Source: Bombus terrestris (Eukaryota; Arthropoda; Insecta; Hymenoptera; Apidae). Taken from it: a DNA stretch of 64,000 bases. The stretch spans positions 8,432,001-8,496,000 of the forward strand of contig NC_063280.1 of NCBI RefSeq assembly GCF_910591885.1, given 5' to 3'. Positions 34,566 to 48,088 of the stretch are shown piece after piece. The notes beneath the pieces were generated by a model. That model was given only the letters and a program-made list of their open reading frames with translations. It did no database searches and was not told the DNA's origin. The stretch's first letter is position 1; each line of letters opens with the position of its first letter. Made by a program: the position numbers and the translations under genes.

Positions 34566-37500
34566 GGCTAGAAATCACATTTTTTCTTAGATAAATATAA
34601 TTCTTTGTACTTGGACGAGATAATAATCGAACTCTTTCAAAAGCCACAAGAATCGTCGTTAAAGCGCACCACTAATTTCCAAACCCTCTGCTCACAGGCC
34701 GACGACTTGGCCACCCATCTCCGGAAGAAACAACGAAAATACCCTTCTCGCTCGCAGGTAAATATAAAATCCTACGGGCAAGGTACATAAGCTGTGTCCC
34801 GAGATTAGACCGTAACACACCGTCGTATATAATGATGAAAGGAACAAAAGTGGACGAGTCAAGAAATAGAAACGGGTGAAAGAGCTGTAATAATAAGGTA
34901 TGAAGAGAAATCGAGGGCAAGGGACACAAACGAGACGGTGCTCGAATGCTGGAAAGAAACGGTCTCGAGAAGCTGTAGATGGGAAGAAGAAAGAAAAGGA
35001 TACGGCGCGGAGAAGGGCGGTGAGGGAAGCAGAAGAACTCGGAGCAACGCGTACGAGAGACCCGAACACCTAGCGCAAATTGAAAGGACAGAACAGGGAC
35101 AGTCGCGATACGACAGAATAGTAAAAGGAAGGTATCATGGAAAATGCAGGGTATTAAGAAAGGAAAGCGAAGCAGAGTGGCCGAAGAATATAGTGGAAAA
35201 GGAATGAATTAATAAAGTAAAGTTACGTTGGAAGGGAGGAAGGTAGAAGGTCTCGTAGAAGAATGCTGAGGAATTGAGAGAGAAGTAGAATTAACCGGAA
35301 GGATGATCGTGCGGAGACAAAGAGAAGAAAAGGTAAAGGGACGAGGAAAATAGTTGAAAGGAAAAGGAAATAGCTGAATAGGTTTCGCGAGTATTTTAAG
35401 TATCCGAAGTATTGTAATTACGTTACGTGACTTTGACGTATCGCGTTGCTACGTGTGCATACCTGTCCATGGTCACAGGACATCTTAATAAAATTTGGAC
35501 GCAAGTCGTCTTAAACGTAATCCGCATTAATCACACGAGGAATTATATAATAACTCGTAAAGAGAATATTTCCACCTCGCTGCGACAGATGCCATCAATG
35601 TCCTCTAACTCTTCAACGTATATCGACTTTATCGCGAAGAAATTGAAACCCCAGCAAATCTGGCCGTGCTTCCCAAATCGCTAAAGAAATCCCTCTGCGA
35701 TACGTAGAACGTCGAAAACCTCGAATTTATTCAATGCGATAAACGCCTCTACGAATTCATCCAACTATTACCGTGATCCCTTAAATAAACAAAAATTTGG
35801 ATGGGACGATTTTTTATTACGAAATAGAATAGTATTTATCGATTGTTTGTAATTGAAACAATACGTAAATCAAACAGTATGTCAGAAATCCTAAGAAAGT
35901 ATTTTATATTCGTCTTTTATCCGTCCTTGTGCAATTATCACCGCTTCATCTAATTTTCATACCCTATCGATTCTTTTCTTCTTTTTTTTTAATATTCCTG
36001 CTGTAATTGTCTTGCAACATCCTTTCAGTAATTGCCATAACCATTTCTTCGACTTTTCGCCACTCTTGGTTTATTCTTCCGCGTATCGTAACTCGTCTCG
36101 CAATTTCTCAAATAGATCCACTTAACCATCCATTCTTAAATCGGTTTATTCGAGTTATACAAATACGTATTTAATTCCGTATACGAACATTATCGTACAG
36201 CAGCTCTATGTATATATTTATAAAAAAAGAAATTAACCGAACGAAATCAGGCCGGAAGATCGTGCTCACGCGATATCAATCTAACGACTAATTTTGCTAA
36301 AAATAGCTAACAGTCCGGTGATTTATGCACAGGTGCTATATCGATTTTGTAACCGCAAACACGCGCCAATGACTTTTTCAAGGCCGAGAGTAGAAGAAGA
36401 TAAAGTTTCGTGTCTAAATATAAAATCATGCGCGATAATAATCGAACTCTGAAATCGTGACGCGGTAACGTTCGCCGAGTGGAATGTAACACGCGCGTTC
36501 CCCCGAGTCTCTTACAGAGATTAAAAATCGATCCGTCCTTAGTCCATTCTAATTCGCATGAGCCATCGACTGATTAAAATCCGCTCCCCGGATACGACGA
36601 CAGGGCCGTACGCGTGTTTGCGTCTCACCCTCGTCGTCGCTCTCGCGTCTTGCTGCACCCTCTTCTTCTCTGGCCGCGGAAATTGGACGCGATTTCGACG
36701 ACGAGATCAAGCCAGCGTCGAATGTAACGAAGAACGAAAAGAGCAACGTCACGCCGTCCTTTGCACCGGAATAGACAGACTCTGTCGCCGATCTAACGCG
36801 CCAACAAAATTTCATTGTGCAACCCTTCTCTTGAGATCGACGCTGACCAGATCGGCTGGCCGCGCGCAAATGTCCGTGCACATGGTGCACCGTGTCGTGG
36901 CTGATTGCTGGGAGATTTTATTTCACGCTTGTATCGCCCGGTGGCTGTCACACCACCAGATATCGACGTCACGATCTTAAATGGTACTCTTTCGTTCCGC
37001 TTTCCTGTCTTGCTGCATTTCTTTCGCTACCATTCGCGTGTCTCCCTTCTCACGCGCTTCTCGTCGAATAGTTTGAAGATTTATTCGGAAATTCTCGTTG
37101 CTTTCCGAGCGACGACTCAAGTCAGATCAAGTACCATGAAAAGCAAGGGGAAGCGTTGATATCGTTCGAAGTTATTTCAACGAAGGTATTTACCTGCGGC
37201 TTTTCGTCGCTTGTTGACCGACGAATAAGTTCGGATTAAATAAACGAATTAAGTGACGAATAAATACGAGTAAAAGTTCGAGGAGATCGGATTAAAAAGC
37301 GGAAACACAATTGGAAAAATAATTGTGCTTTATCAGAGTAGAATCGAATAGGACGCGCAACTACCCTCCATCTTCGTCGAATCATCACACGCTCGTTCCA
37401 CTCGAGGCGCAAAGGGACAAGACGAGAAACATCATCGATCATTCGATTTGCCTGCACGTTCAGCCATCAACCGGTGCTTCTCAACAAGCTTCGAAAAAAG

Positions 37501-38185
37501 GCGCACGATTTTAATAAACTTTCGTCCCCGATAAGCCCCCGAACGTCCTTTATCATTCCGTGGAAGCTCTCGCGTCGGCTTATCGTTCAACTTTTTTCCC
37601 ATCCTTTCCATCCTTCCGTAACCACGGCTTCACTCCATCGTTTCTTTAATAACCGAAAGGCTCGATTGAAATTGTTAACGAAGGAGCACGAACTGTATAG
37701 AAGAGAACAGGATAGAGTATCGTTGAACGAGGAAAAAAGAAGAGTAGTAGGGGGCGGATACGGAAGAAACAGAGAGAGAGAGAGGGGAAAAAAAAGCAAA
37801 TTTCAAGCATCGACCGTACTTCCGTAAGCAGCTGATGCCTGAGAACAGGCGCCGCGGCGTCTAGACGCCGGCGGGAAAACCACCCCCGTTGTTTGGCTCT
37901 GCGCCACCCCTTCAGCCCCGCCATCAACCTAGGGGGAAAATAAAGCTTCGACTAGATTCAGATATGCCATGGCCAACCGAATCTTCTTCGTCGCGTACTT
38001 TCCTAACATTTTTCCAACTCTCTCGTTTGTTTCCTTTTTCCATGTTGTTTTTTCGCCCTTTCAGAGAATTATATAAGATTATCGTAGATTATAGTAGCTT
38101 CTCCGTTTCGTGATACTTTTATATTGCACTCTGAAAATCCCTCTCCCCTATTAATCAACGTAGGTGTCTTTTAGAATAATAAATA
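34566..38185. other. No gene recognised
   Basis: It includes a purine-rich stretch at 34830-35370 and a perfect 16-bp palindrome CGGCGTCTAGACGCCG at 37855-37870 in a short GC-rich patch. No exon was recognised. Confidence 0.5.
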
Positions 38186-38410
38186 TCAGCTGGTCCGAAA
38201 GGTTTCTTTCGTTTTATAAGGAAATAATAGACGCACGATATTTTTTCTTTTATATTATTTTATCGAATAATTACGATACTTTATTGAATTTTATTCTATT
38301 GCTACAAAATGGATCGTGTCGTGATTCGATAAAATAATATAAAAGAAAAGACGTTTAATATTTATCTAATATTTCCTTATAAAACGAGCGATACTTTTCG
38401 GACAAGCTGA
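38186..38410. mobile_element. Family B mariner-type MITE, copy 5 (worn ends)
   Basis: About 225 bp with degraded tips (TCAGCTGGTCCGAAAGG and TTTCGGACAAGCTGA). The inner repeat TTCTTTCGTTTTATAAGGAA and its partner TTCCTTATAAAACGA are intact, as is the shared core AAAATGGATCGTG. Both tips carry matching changes (CAGCT and AGCTG), so the terminal repeats still pair with each other. Confidence 0.8.
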
Positions 38411-40171
38411 CAGATTGATTTTGATTGAACGTATCGGGAAGAGGATCGTTTAAGTTTGAACACGCGCGTCTCGTAAGCAGTGGCTGATCGCGGATGGAAA
38501 TAACAATTGAAATTATATTTAAAAAAATAGGAATTTTTACCTTCGATGTGGCGAACGATTTTCTCGTTTTAATTAGCGTACGCGGATGTCTTTTATAGAC
38601 GAACAATTTGATTTGGAAATTTTTGATTTGTCTTGAATTATTTATGTGGAATATTATATTTTATTTTGCATCATTTAAATTGTAAGTTTGGAATTGATCG
38701 AAGATGAGAGTATTCATGAATACATATTAAATGAACGATAATTCATGGCGATGACGAGAGAGACCGGTTATGAGGGAAAAAGCAAAGTTATTAATCAATG
38801 TTTCACATTTGCGGATAACGATTTCCGTTCATATTAATTAAAATCCAATATGCGGGCTTGGCTTTATGGCTCGGTACCTGCAATCTGCCCGACCCGGCGA
38901 AAATTCACGTTAACTTTCACGTGGCTGTTTCGTTTCGTTTTAATCGAACGTTAATAATGGCTTTCTTTGTTTCCCAATTAAATTAAAAGCGGTGTCTTGC
39001 AATTAATAGAGATAGGATATTGCAACTATAAATTGGAATATTTCATTCCAACGTAACGTTTTATTTGACCGCGTCTCCAAAGCTAAATTTTATAGTCAAC
39101 TATAGTGTATGAAAAGAAGTAACTCTTATCGCGTACGATGAAAGCAAAAGAAAAGTTTAAATACGTCGATCGAAATCGAATTAATTAAATCTCGTTGCCC
39201 CCCGACAAATTTAACTTCAATTCGAAACGCTAAAACTTGGAATATTTAGATTCAGAAAACGAACTTCAAATATGCAAATTTAAAATACCAACGTTTCGGA
39301 CAGCAGCATCCGACGTATATTCCAGTTCCTCGAATATTCAACATCGAAGCATTTCGTTTCTAAATGTGGAAAATTTCAAAATATTACACCTCGACCATTC
39401 GAATCTAAACCACTCGAAACTGTAAAACATTCAACGTCAACGTTCAAAGTAGCCAGATTTCAGGGATTACTGACGCGGAAACCTCGAGGCGACAAAATTC
39501 CAGCCATTTTCAAAATTCAATTGCCAATTTTCTCGTTAATTATTCGCTCGCATAATTGATTATTCGATCGCCGGCACCAACTCTCGCACGATTCGACAAT
39601 AGCGAAACGTCGTATAAACGTAAATTCGGTATGACGACCGCGATTCTACGCGAGCGGGTAGTTCGGCTTGACAATTTGCCGTGGCAAAAATCCAGTGGCG
39701 CGCACTCGTTGCGTCATTTACAGGGCGGAGCAGCGCAATTTGAATTAGTTTAACGAGATACAGCCATCGAAACTATTCCGTGGGCCGACACGTTGTTGAG
39801 CCATAAACGCGTTCCGTGGCTTCTGGGCCCTTGAATTTACGTACGTACAGGCGCGCGCTCCACACTTGCCAACTTATTGCACGTATCCAAATTGCCACTG
39901 GCCGGATTTCACTGTGTTTATCCGGCTAATTTATCGCGCGATACCAAGAACGGTAAGCGGCACTCGAGCGACTCGAATTACTCTCGTTAATGAAAGAGCA
40001 CAGGTACGAAGAGCGCGCGATATTTGGAAATTGCTTATCGTCGCAGGAGGAGAATGGAATTGTTTTTGCGATTTGCGGGATTTTTGATTTCGAAAGAATT
40101 CAAAGACGCTGGTCCGTCGATTTACGCGGCGCTTTTCTACGCGCTAAATTATAACACAATTTGCGCGATAA

Positions 40172-40194
40172 TTTTTTTTTTTTTTTTTTTTTTT
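40172..40194. repeat. Poly(T) tract
   Basis: A 23-bp T run. No target duplication was seen at its sides. Confidence 0.97.
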
Positions 40195-40428
40195 GTTAAT
40201 TTACGCGATGTTAATTTACGGGGCCAGTCGCAAGTTAGCGTTGTCAATGAAGAAAATCGCTGGTAGTTTTCTCACGTCGTTCGAATGATTTCGCGTAAGT
40301 TTAAACGTCTCACGTGCAAGGTAAGAAGAAATTCAGACTTTAGATATACTGGCAGAGTTTATTATGTGAATCCAACAGAGTGACAGTTAAGAATGTTCTT
40401 TTTTTATTTGAAAGTAGATTACGATCAA

Positions 40429-40482
40429 TTCGCATTGAGAATTATAAATAAATTAATCTGGCGTGGTACTATAACGTTCGCG
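40429..40482 (-). mobile_element. Partial copy of the retroposon end seen at 16.5 kb
   Basis: ATCAATTCGCATTGAGAATTATAAATAAATTA, then GTGGTACTATAAC, matches 16496-16560, where the retroposon tail lies. A T-rich stretch (TTTTTTTATTTG) precedes it at 40400. The match stops after about 50 bp, so this is a short 3' fragment of the same family. Confidence 0.55.
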
Positions 40483-41448
40483 TTAATTTCGTTTTCCCAA
40501 GGTTTCCCGACTTTTTGCTTTTTGCTAAAATCGAACTCTAAAGCTAAACTCTGACTCTAAAATTCCCCCAAAAATAAATTGCACAAATTCTCTCGTAACG
40601 TTAATATTTATAACACAGAATATTCATTTCCGAATATTCATTTCGATTATCGTTTAATCGAAAACCAAATCCACTTATCCCGTTACCTGTACCTTACGAA
40701 GTTAATGAATTTCGCTGACGACCCTCACTCGCATAAGAAGCGAACGAAATTGAATCGAGCAACGGGTACTAGCAACTGTATCGTGACCACAATGCGTAGT
40801 CGCGGTGATCGATTAAAACTGTAAGGTAATTAGCAATTAGCGAGCTCTTCTGCTACGGCTAGACAGGAGGAGACGACGACTGGTCGTTAGGTCCGCAGGG
40901 GTTTGCATAACGAGCATGCCAAGAGTTAAAATGTCAGAGGGTTGAGGCACGTGCGTACGTCGATAACCCTAATAAAGTCGTTATTGCATTACCTCGAGGT
41001 CCGTCACTCGAGGAAACTCTGCAGCTCTGTCGCTTCGATTTCTTCTCTTTACCGTCCTTCCTATTTCTTTCTCTTTTGCTCTTCCAACAGAGGCCATAGA
41101 CAAGGGAATCGAACTCGTCGGCCGGTCAACAAGATAAACTAGTTTATTTCAATGACCGCAACGTAGGTAGACCTCGTTTACTGTCTCGTATTATTTAGTA
41201 GACGACACGCGCGATGCTGGAAGACCTCCGGTTGGGAATGCTGCAAATACGAATCATGTGGCTGGTTTAATAGAAATTGAAATACGTTTGATGGAAATGT
41301 GTATTGGAAGCGGGATATCGCGCGTATGGTTGCCCATATGGTCTTTTTTTTTGTTTTGGATATATTGGATGTTGAAGTTTCATTGGCATTGTAATCACAC
41401 GCAACTGATTGTGATTATGTTGGCAAAATTCTTGACACTTTTATTTTT

Positions 41449-42060
41449 TTTACAATTTTACAATTTTCTTTTAAAGCTCCTACTTCGTGTTATATTTTTT
41501 TCCACAATGATATAATGACTTTTGCGATATAATATATAAATAATATAATGAATTTTATTTTGTTTTTTATGTATTCAAACTGAAAATAATTTCGTATCAA
41601 GGCTACTTATACCAATACCAGTGATAATGACTGGCACCTGTCAAAGTGTAAAAGGGTGTTGCGATCTGTTTATCGAACCCCGATTAACCAGTTTCCTCGT
41701 TTTCCACAACTTGCCACACGTTTTTCAAATTTTTACCGCGTATCATTCGATATGACGATATCAGTTATCAGGAAAATTCCGGATCGATCGCTGGATCGCT
41801 AGATGCTAACATTAGAAATACCACAGCAGTGAAAACGATTGGTTCTACAATTTTATAAATGTGTCAACCCTCGTTTAGGGATCCCAGATGGATCAATAAT
41901 ACCAAAAATGTACTACATAACATGGAATTGCTTCTGTGAGAAAGTAATAAATCGATAAATATAAAAATATTCTATTATTAGGTATTTTTTAAAGACCAGT
42001 CATTTTCACTGGTTTTGCTAGAAATAGCTTCGTGTTAACTATCGGTAGTTCTAGTGTTAA
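41449..42060 (-). mobile_element. Family D TTAA-type element, copy 2 (opposite orientation)
   Basis: This is the reverse complement of copy 1 over about 600 bp with few differences; shared blocks include the stretch around GGGTTGACACATTTATGAAA of copy 1. Its outer end at 42060 is intact (GGTAGTTCTAGTGTTAA). The other end is truncated or diverged near 41449, where the terminal CACTAGAACTACC is missing. The same internal pseudo-end is present, so the composite structure predates both insertions. Confidence 0.85.
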
Positions 42061-44177
42061 TGTGGTATATACACTCGTGCCTCGATTTACTGAAAATTAC
42101 ATAAATAAAGTCTATCGGTAGGGAAGAGAACATATCACAAATGAAAGCACATATGAGTTTTGTGAATACGTATTCGTTTTAAATATCTTGATGAAAAAAA
42201 TAACGATAGGAAGATCTGAGAAAATAAAAGTAAATTTTGTTCGATGTCGCAGTCGCTACTGTAATTCAAAACAACCAACATCTTTTTCTTAATCCGAATT
42301 CGAGAAAAGATATTAGATTATTCCATTTAAAAAACCGAGGGTGACTCTAATATCTCGCTAAAAAAGCAAAGTAATAAGAAAAACAGATTAGAACATTGTA
42401 TACCTCTCTAGACACTATGCAACTCCTGTTTGAAAAGTTTTTTCCTACAACCAATAACATACGAGTTATTTTAAATGATCGTGTCAGGAGACTCACGTTC
42501 TCTGTACGTTCTCCAGTTGATCTCAAATTTCCCTGTTTTCCAGTCACGAAATTTCAATATGTTTCGCACGTAATGCGCGTAACGATAAATTCGTAAAAAT
42601 GTCTCGCCCCGAATGTTTGAACAATTTCACCAGCCACTGCGTGTAATATCGCGTTGTATCGGGTTTGTCTCGATCGCGACCGTAAATTGTCCCAAAATTG
42701 AAACCCAGTGGATCGCTTATCTTTTGATTATCGCAACGATATATCGCCAGCCCTAAACACCGATAAACACGTTACACTACGAAATATACGGGTTTCTTTT
42801 CGTCTGTGACGCCGTCGATTCCATTGGACGAGCGTGACGGAAATTCCTCGTCGAGCTAGACACGTTCGGTTCGTGTGCAGAGCGTTGATCGAGAAAATTA
42901 ATTGCACCGCTGCGAGGGAATTCGCCCGTCGCCGATGCGCGCCACGACGACTACAATTAAATATCGCGAGCGTTCGATCTGCCGGTTCGCGAAATCCCGC
43001 ACATACGCGTTAATTCTGGCGAATATTCGCCGCGTAAAGAAACCCACGATCCGCCAGAAAATAGAACGGTGAACTTTCGATCGAAGGATTTACCGGATGA
43101 TCGTATCTCGCGATCGAGATATTGAAATCTCTGGCTTTGGCTAGCGCCACTTTTACGGAAGAGAGGGCAAGCGGTGTTTCGTTTGAATTCGACTCGTTGA
43201 CTGCGGTTTTGCTGACATTTATCAACGGGCAAATCTCTCGGTAGAATTAGACGGCGGATATCTACGCGAACCCGCGGTCCTACGAACGTATAGCGTGAAA
43301 AACGCGTGCAGTGAACTGTTTCATCTTGTTAAACGTTATAACGAGCGCTGTGAATATTTTATATTCATCGTATTATACGCGTCTATTCTGCATCTTCGGA
43401 TTCTCCATCTAAATGTAATTTTTATTCCCAATATTACGGCAAACGATCGCTCGATCCTTCACAATGGGTTAAGAAAAACAGATATAGAGGCTGGAAGCGA
43501 ATAAAATACAGAACCCGATGAAACGCAATCTGTGATGAAAGAGAAATTTAATAACTGCGCGTAATAGATCGAACGATGGATGCGAATAAGAGGAAGACGC
43601 GATATGCAATGTACGATGAAACGCGGATCTAATAACTCGCGTTTCTCGGTTCACACGGTCCTCCACGTCCGCAAACTTCCTGGATTACAGGAGCGCGTAT
43701 TTGTTATATATCCGGTTACACGAGGTTCGTTTGCTCGCCGGTCCAGTCACATTGACTCGGAAGTCTGCAAGTAGTTAGAAGGGAAAAAGAAATAGTTTCC
43801 CGTGCTACGCCACTGCACGGAATATTGATCGACGGGGTGCAAAGAGACTCTTATACTCGACACCAGTCGTCAGCCAACCCTTACGTAGGCCCTCGCACGC
43901 TCGCGGCATACCTTGCAAGACACCGCCGATGGAGTCGCCATGGAACATTAATTTTTTGGCCGTATTTCAACCTCGCGGCTAACTTTGTCAATCGCGACGG
44001 GCATAATGGCCCGTGGAACTCGATGATCCTGCAGAGGGCCATCCACGATGTTGAACAGAGAATTTGCCCGGCATACATTGAAAAATGACAAGATCGTTCC
44101 GATATCCATCTTATCAGTGCTACTTTACACGAGAATGCGATGCAATTGATAAACAGTGTAGTATCGTAAACTATCCT
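42061..44177. other. No gene recognised
   Basis: Short frames on both strands, with no recognised repeat or RNA gene. Confidence 0.5.
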
Positions 44178-44446
44178 AATTAGTTTATTAATAATAAACG
44201 AATTAAACAGATGCCAGTTAAACGGAAAACAATGGTTATTTAACATGAACTAAACCAAACAACGTATCAACAACGCTACAACACCATCTACAACACTACA
44301 ACGCAATCCACGCTCTTTGGTTTCTCAACTTATACTGCTGTTAATTCGTTTATGTCCCATACAACCTCTTGTCTTTCGTCTTAGTTTCTTTATAATTCGC
44401 ACGACACCCCCCAAGCCCCTCGTCCACGATACTACAATAGTTTTAG
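44178..44446 (-). mobile_element. Candidate solo LTR or related repeat, copy 2
   Basis: It carries AATGGTTATTTAACATGAAC, then ACAACACTACAAC-type short repeats, and closes with GTCCACGATACTACAATA. On the minus strand it starts TGTAGTATCGTGGACGAGGGG and has an AATAAA (in TTATTAATAAAC) near its far end, as an LTR would. The match to copy 1 covers the two ends only. Confidence 0.4.
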
Positions 44447-46096
44447 GCGAAGTAATCGCTATTGTAGTAACAATCTTTATCGCTTTTCCTGCGGGATCAC
44501 GATGTTCCGCTTCCACTCGGATATCCCACGTACCGTGGAATATGATAGAATGGAAATATAGTAAATTTCAGTTATATACATCGAGGGTCCGGGCGAATAA
44601 TATGCAAAATAACATGCGAGATAAGAGAAAAATATAGATAATAAAAATATAAATACTTTTCGCGTATTTTACGGACCCTAAGACTTTTTTGTAGCACTCG
44701 TTCTAAGACTCTTTTCGCATCCACCAGCGAGGTTCGCTCCGTATTTGCCGTTGGCGAGAAAAGTTTCAGGGTCGCAAAAAATCGTAATTTTGATTAATGA
44801 CAGTTTGCTGTCTCGTTAAACGCGCTTCCGTTCCCAAGAAGCGAAATTTCGCAACGGGAAGGGCGAGGCTTCCGTGTCGAGGCCACGGTCTCCGTACCGC
44901 CCCCGGCTGTTATTAATTTTTTCAATTAAAAATGCCGGCAGTGCAGTCGGCTGCACCCGTTGCGCAAGAGTTTTTAACGGGGCGCGTTTCGTTTCCAGCT
45001 CGCGTGAAATTTCTACCTCGGCTATCTTGCCGTTTCTTGTCGTTATCCCTTTAAATTTTATGCAATCGTAAAATTTAGCCGGCAGAAACAGCGACCAAGG
45101 AACACGCAGGCGAATATTTTTCCTTTTCGTCGTCACAGTTTAAAACAACAGATTCCCGGTGATAACGCGAAATGATAATGATAATAGCGGATTAATATTA
45201 CCACGATGATGATCGCTTCCTCCATTTCTCACTAAAAGTTAGTTAAACGAAGGTGTAAACGAAGGTGCATCGAAAAAATGCGCCAAAAGTGCTCCTTGTT
45301 CGATTCTTTGAACGTTCGGTCTACTCTTCGCGAACGTTTGGTTGCGTTCGTCGTGGAAGTACAGAGCGACCGCTCGAACGGTGCAATTAAATATTCCTTC
45401 CATTAAATATTTCTCAACTTTCTGTCTAACATCGCCAAGCGTTCGACCACTTAATCGGAACCATACGATACGTGTACGTCCATACGATACGACGAAAATC
45501 GTCGAACAAAACCAACGGTAACTTCGTATCCTTCGAACTGTGATTAACCAACGTGTAATATAACGTTAACAATCGTTCGGCGATTTCGAAGATGACGAAG
45601 CGGAAAGGGGATTTAATATTTCAGCAGGTCCGGCATGTAACATCGAGGGACATCGTAGAGGCCAACAAAACGGGCTAGGGCCGAAAGGTAAAGCGGCTTG
45701 GTTTCTGTCGTACATATTTGAGAGAGCAAAAGGGGTGGAAAGAGAGCAAGATACAACAGTCGATGTTGGTTCGCGTCCAATGTTCATACGTCGCTACGAA
45801 TATTATGCATTGCGCGTAGATATTCTATTCGAAACGGCTGGCATGAATATGTAGGAAAGCACGGCATCTCTACTTCAGCATCCCCTACCCTTGCATCCCC
45901 TCGACCGTGGCAAAAGTCCCTCGTGAGCTTGCAGTCACCGAAATAGCTACGTTTGGCAATTTTCGAATTTGTTACGTTGTACGATGATCGGTTCGGCGGA
46001 GAATATCTTCGATGGATTGTTTTTATTTACAAAAGAGAGCTTTTATTCGACAAAAGAGAAAAGGTTTCTCTTCTTTTCTTTCCCTTTGTGAAATCG
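44447..46096. other. No gene recognised
   Basis: Short frames only. The last 140 bp may be worn upstream sequence of the LINE fragment that follows. Confidence 0.45.
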
Positions 46097-46285
46097 TATT
46101 ATAAATTCTATCCACTTGCTACCAAGCGATTGACTGCCGAGACTATCCTTCTATTTAAAGTCTTAAATGGATTTATCGACTGTCCACAGCTCCTTAGCCT
46201 TATCAAAGCCTTCCACACGCACCATTCTCCGGTTCCTTCTTCTTATTCTACCGTCCGTCCTTCCTCTTCAGATTTGCCCACGTAA
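46097..46285 (+). pseudogene. Fragment of a non-LTR retrotransposon reverse transcriptase (C-terminal tail)
   Basis: The frame reads YYKFYPLATKRLTAETILLF, then KVLNGFIDCPQLLSLI. This is the pattern found after the reverse-transcriptase domain in Jockey/I-like LINE ORF2 proteins: a PL..RR segment, then FLYKLLNG.IDCP.LL. Only about 40 residues match. The frame upstream (45953-46096) shows no RT core motif and the downstream part is serine/threonine-rich and ends at 46285. It is a short dead fragment on the plus strand. Assignment is from family memory of this motif, not from an alignment. Confidence 0.5.
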
Positions 46286-46553
46286 ACGCTGTATCGGTTG
46301 TGAGATAGGCGACGCTTCGTGCAACGAAATCAACTCGACCAGCGATCTCGGAAAGAAACTGTACGAAGCTTCGGCTGAACAGAGCGTAGCTTTGGCACAC
46401 CCTGTATTTGCCTATAAATGGCCCTAGCTGATAATGTAGTTATCACTAAACTGCATCATCGATGCCAAAAGTCTTTGTTGACATCTCACAAACACTTTCG
46501 ACTCAGAACAATACAAGTTTCGTACAACAGCATAGTTTGTAATAGCGTTGAAC

Positions 46554-46754
46554 ATGTCGAATTTTGTGGCTGGAAACTACGATTTGCGGACAGCATTGAT
46601 TTTCTGTTACCATTTGAAGAAAACTGCCGCAGAATCGCATCGAATGCTTGTCGAAGCTTACGGCGAGCATGCTCTTGGTAAATCACAGTGCTTTGAGTGG
46701 TTTAAAAAATTCAGAAGTGGCAATTTTGACGCGAGGAACGAAGAACATACCTGA
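46554..46754 (+). pseudogene. Truncated mariner transposase, N-terminal DNA-binding part
   Basis: The frame from 46554 encodes about 66 residues beginning MSNFVAGNYDLRTALIFC and continuing KKTAAESHRMLVEAYGEHAL, then CFEWFKKFRSGNFDARNEEH. This is the first helix-turn-helix of mariner transposases, with the usual AAE.HR.L...YGE.A pattern and the WF..F..G.FD segment. A stop follows at once (46752-46754). No linker, second helix-turn-helix or DDD catalytic region follows in any frame, so the copy is truncated and cannot be active. The 160 bp before it look like the element's 5' untranslated part, but I cannot find a terminal repeat. Confidence 0.8.
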
Positions 46755-48088
46755 ACATACCTGGTATGTCCAGGTGTTTGTTTCATTGTCTAGCAGCGAC
46801 TCGTGTCTCATAGCCCCCACGCCTATCTCCCTTTTATCCCGCAGAAGTTTATTAATAAGTAAATTAAACAAATTAAACGATGGCTGAATAAAAACGAGCC
46901 TCCCGCTCGAAAGAACTTGCTTTATGAAATTTTAACGAATACCAGCGACAAATCCTCTTGAAACGTTCGTTGCGTCGCCTTTCGACGTCCAGTAAGCTTT
47001 AAACGTTCGACTTTCTTTTCCTTCGTACAACGAAGTCGCAGAGATATGAGAGGAACGTAAATTCTCCATTTACGTTGGATTTGGAAGAGAAAAAGTTGCC
47101 GACTAAAAGACCCTACCCATTTCCCCTCCACTTAATGAAATTAGGTATATCACTTAAACCTTTAATTCGTCTCACTCTGAAAGAATTTCATTTATTCTAC
47201 TCTAGAAAATTCCGCTTCTCTCCTTTACGCAAATTGAAAACATTGAAGTTCCAACAAATACCGCGAACCAGCCCTTTCAACAGTCGTCTTTACGCCGTCT
47301 TTTGACGTCGACCGAGGTTACGATTAAGCGTTCAACCCTTTTTCTCTTCGTATAACGAAATTGCCAGGGACACGAAGGGAGGAGGAGAATGTAAATCCGC
47401 AGAGAGAATAATAACTTAAGCCAGCGGGCAAGAAGAAACGCCAGTTGTATTCATTAAATCGTTCTACTTCCGTGCAATTCGTTCTTAGAACGTGGTGTAC
47501 CGTGGTTTGGCAGCCGTGTAAAAAGATTCTGGGTGAATCCCGCAGGATCTGATGCATATTCGATCGGTACCGGTACTCGGGACGTCGATCGATCGGACGA
47601 ATCTCGGGGACAACGACGACGACGACGACGACGGAGGCAATTGGATCCGGTGAATGCGGGAAAAGGTGAAGCGGAACAATTAGATGGGTAAATCGGACTT
47701 CGAAGGAGGAATGTCGAAACTGGTAATCGGGGAACACAGTTTATTTTCTCGATGAGGAAAAAGTGGAAGGAAAGTGGCGCACGATGTAACCGATGAATAT
47801 AGAGAAGATGAAAATAGAGGAAGGAAATTGATTCAATCGGAGAGTCTTCGAGGTAGTAGTCGAAGAATATCATTTCCTACCTTCGTAAGTAGAATAGTAG
47901 AGGCGGCGATCAATGAAAAGTGGTGCAAGAGGGGAATAAATTAATCGAAATAAATGTGAATATTTACATACGAAATTATTAAATTTATTCAAATTAAAAT
48001 TACTTAAAATTATTAAAAAATATTTACGTACAAAATATTCCTGTAATAATATTCGTATAATTAGCTAATACGGAGGGACGAGTATGTA
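46755..48088. other. No gene recognised
   Basis: Apart from the ACG repeat, only short frames. The sequence just after the mariner fragment does not continue the transposase in any frame. Confidence 0.5.
47613..47633. repeat. (ACG)7 trinucleotide repeat
   Basis: A 21-bp ACG run. Its minus-strand frames give serine or valine runs, with no gene evident. Confidence 0.95.

Larger units (their letters stand above)
38411..41448. other. No gene recognised
   Basis: AT-rich DNA with the poly(T) tract and retroposon fragment listed separately. Short frames only. Confidence 0.5.

Noticed and set aside
41650..41690. tRNA B-box-like word near TTATCGAACCCCGATT
   Set aside because: It lies inside family D and no matching A box or cloverleaf could be drawn.
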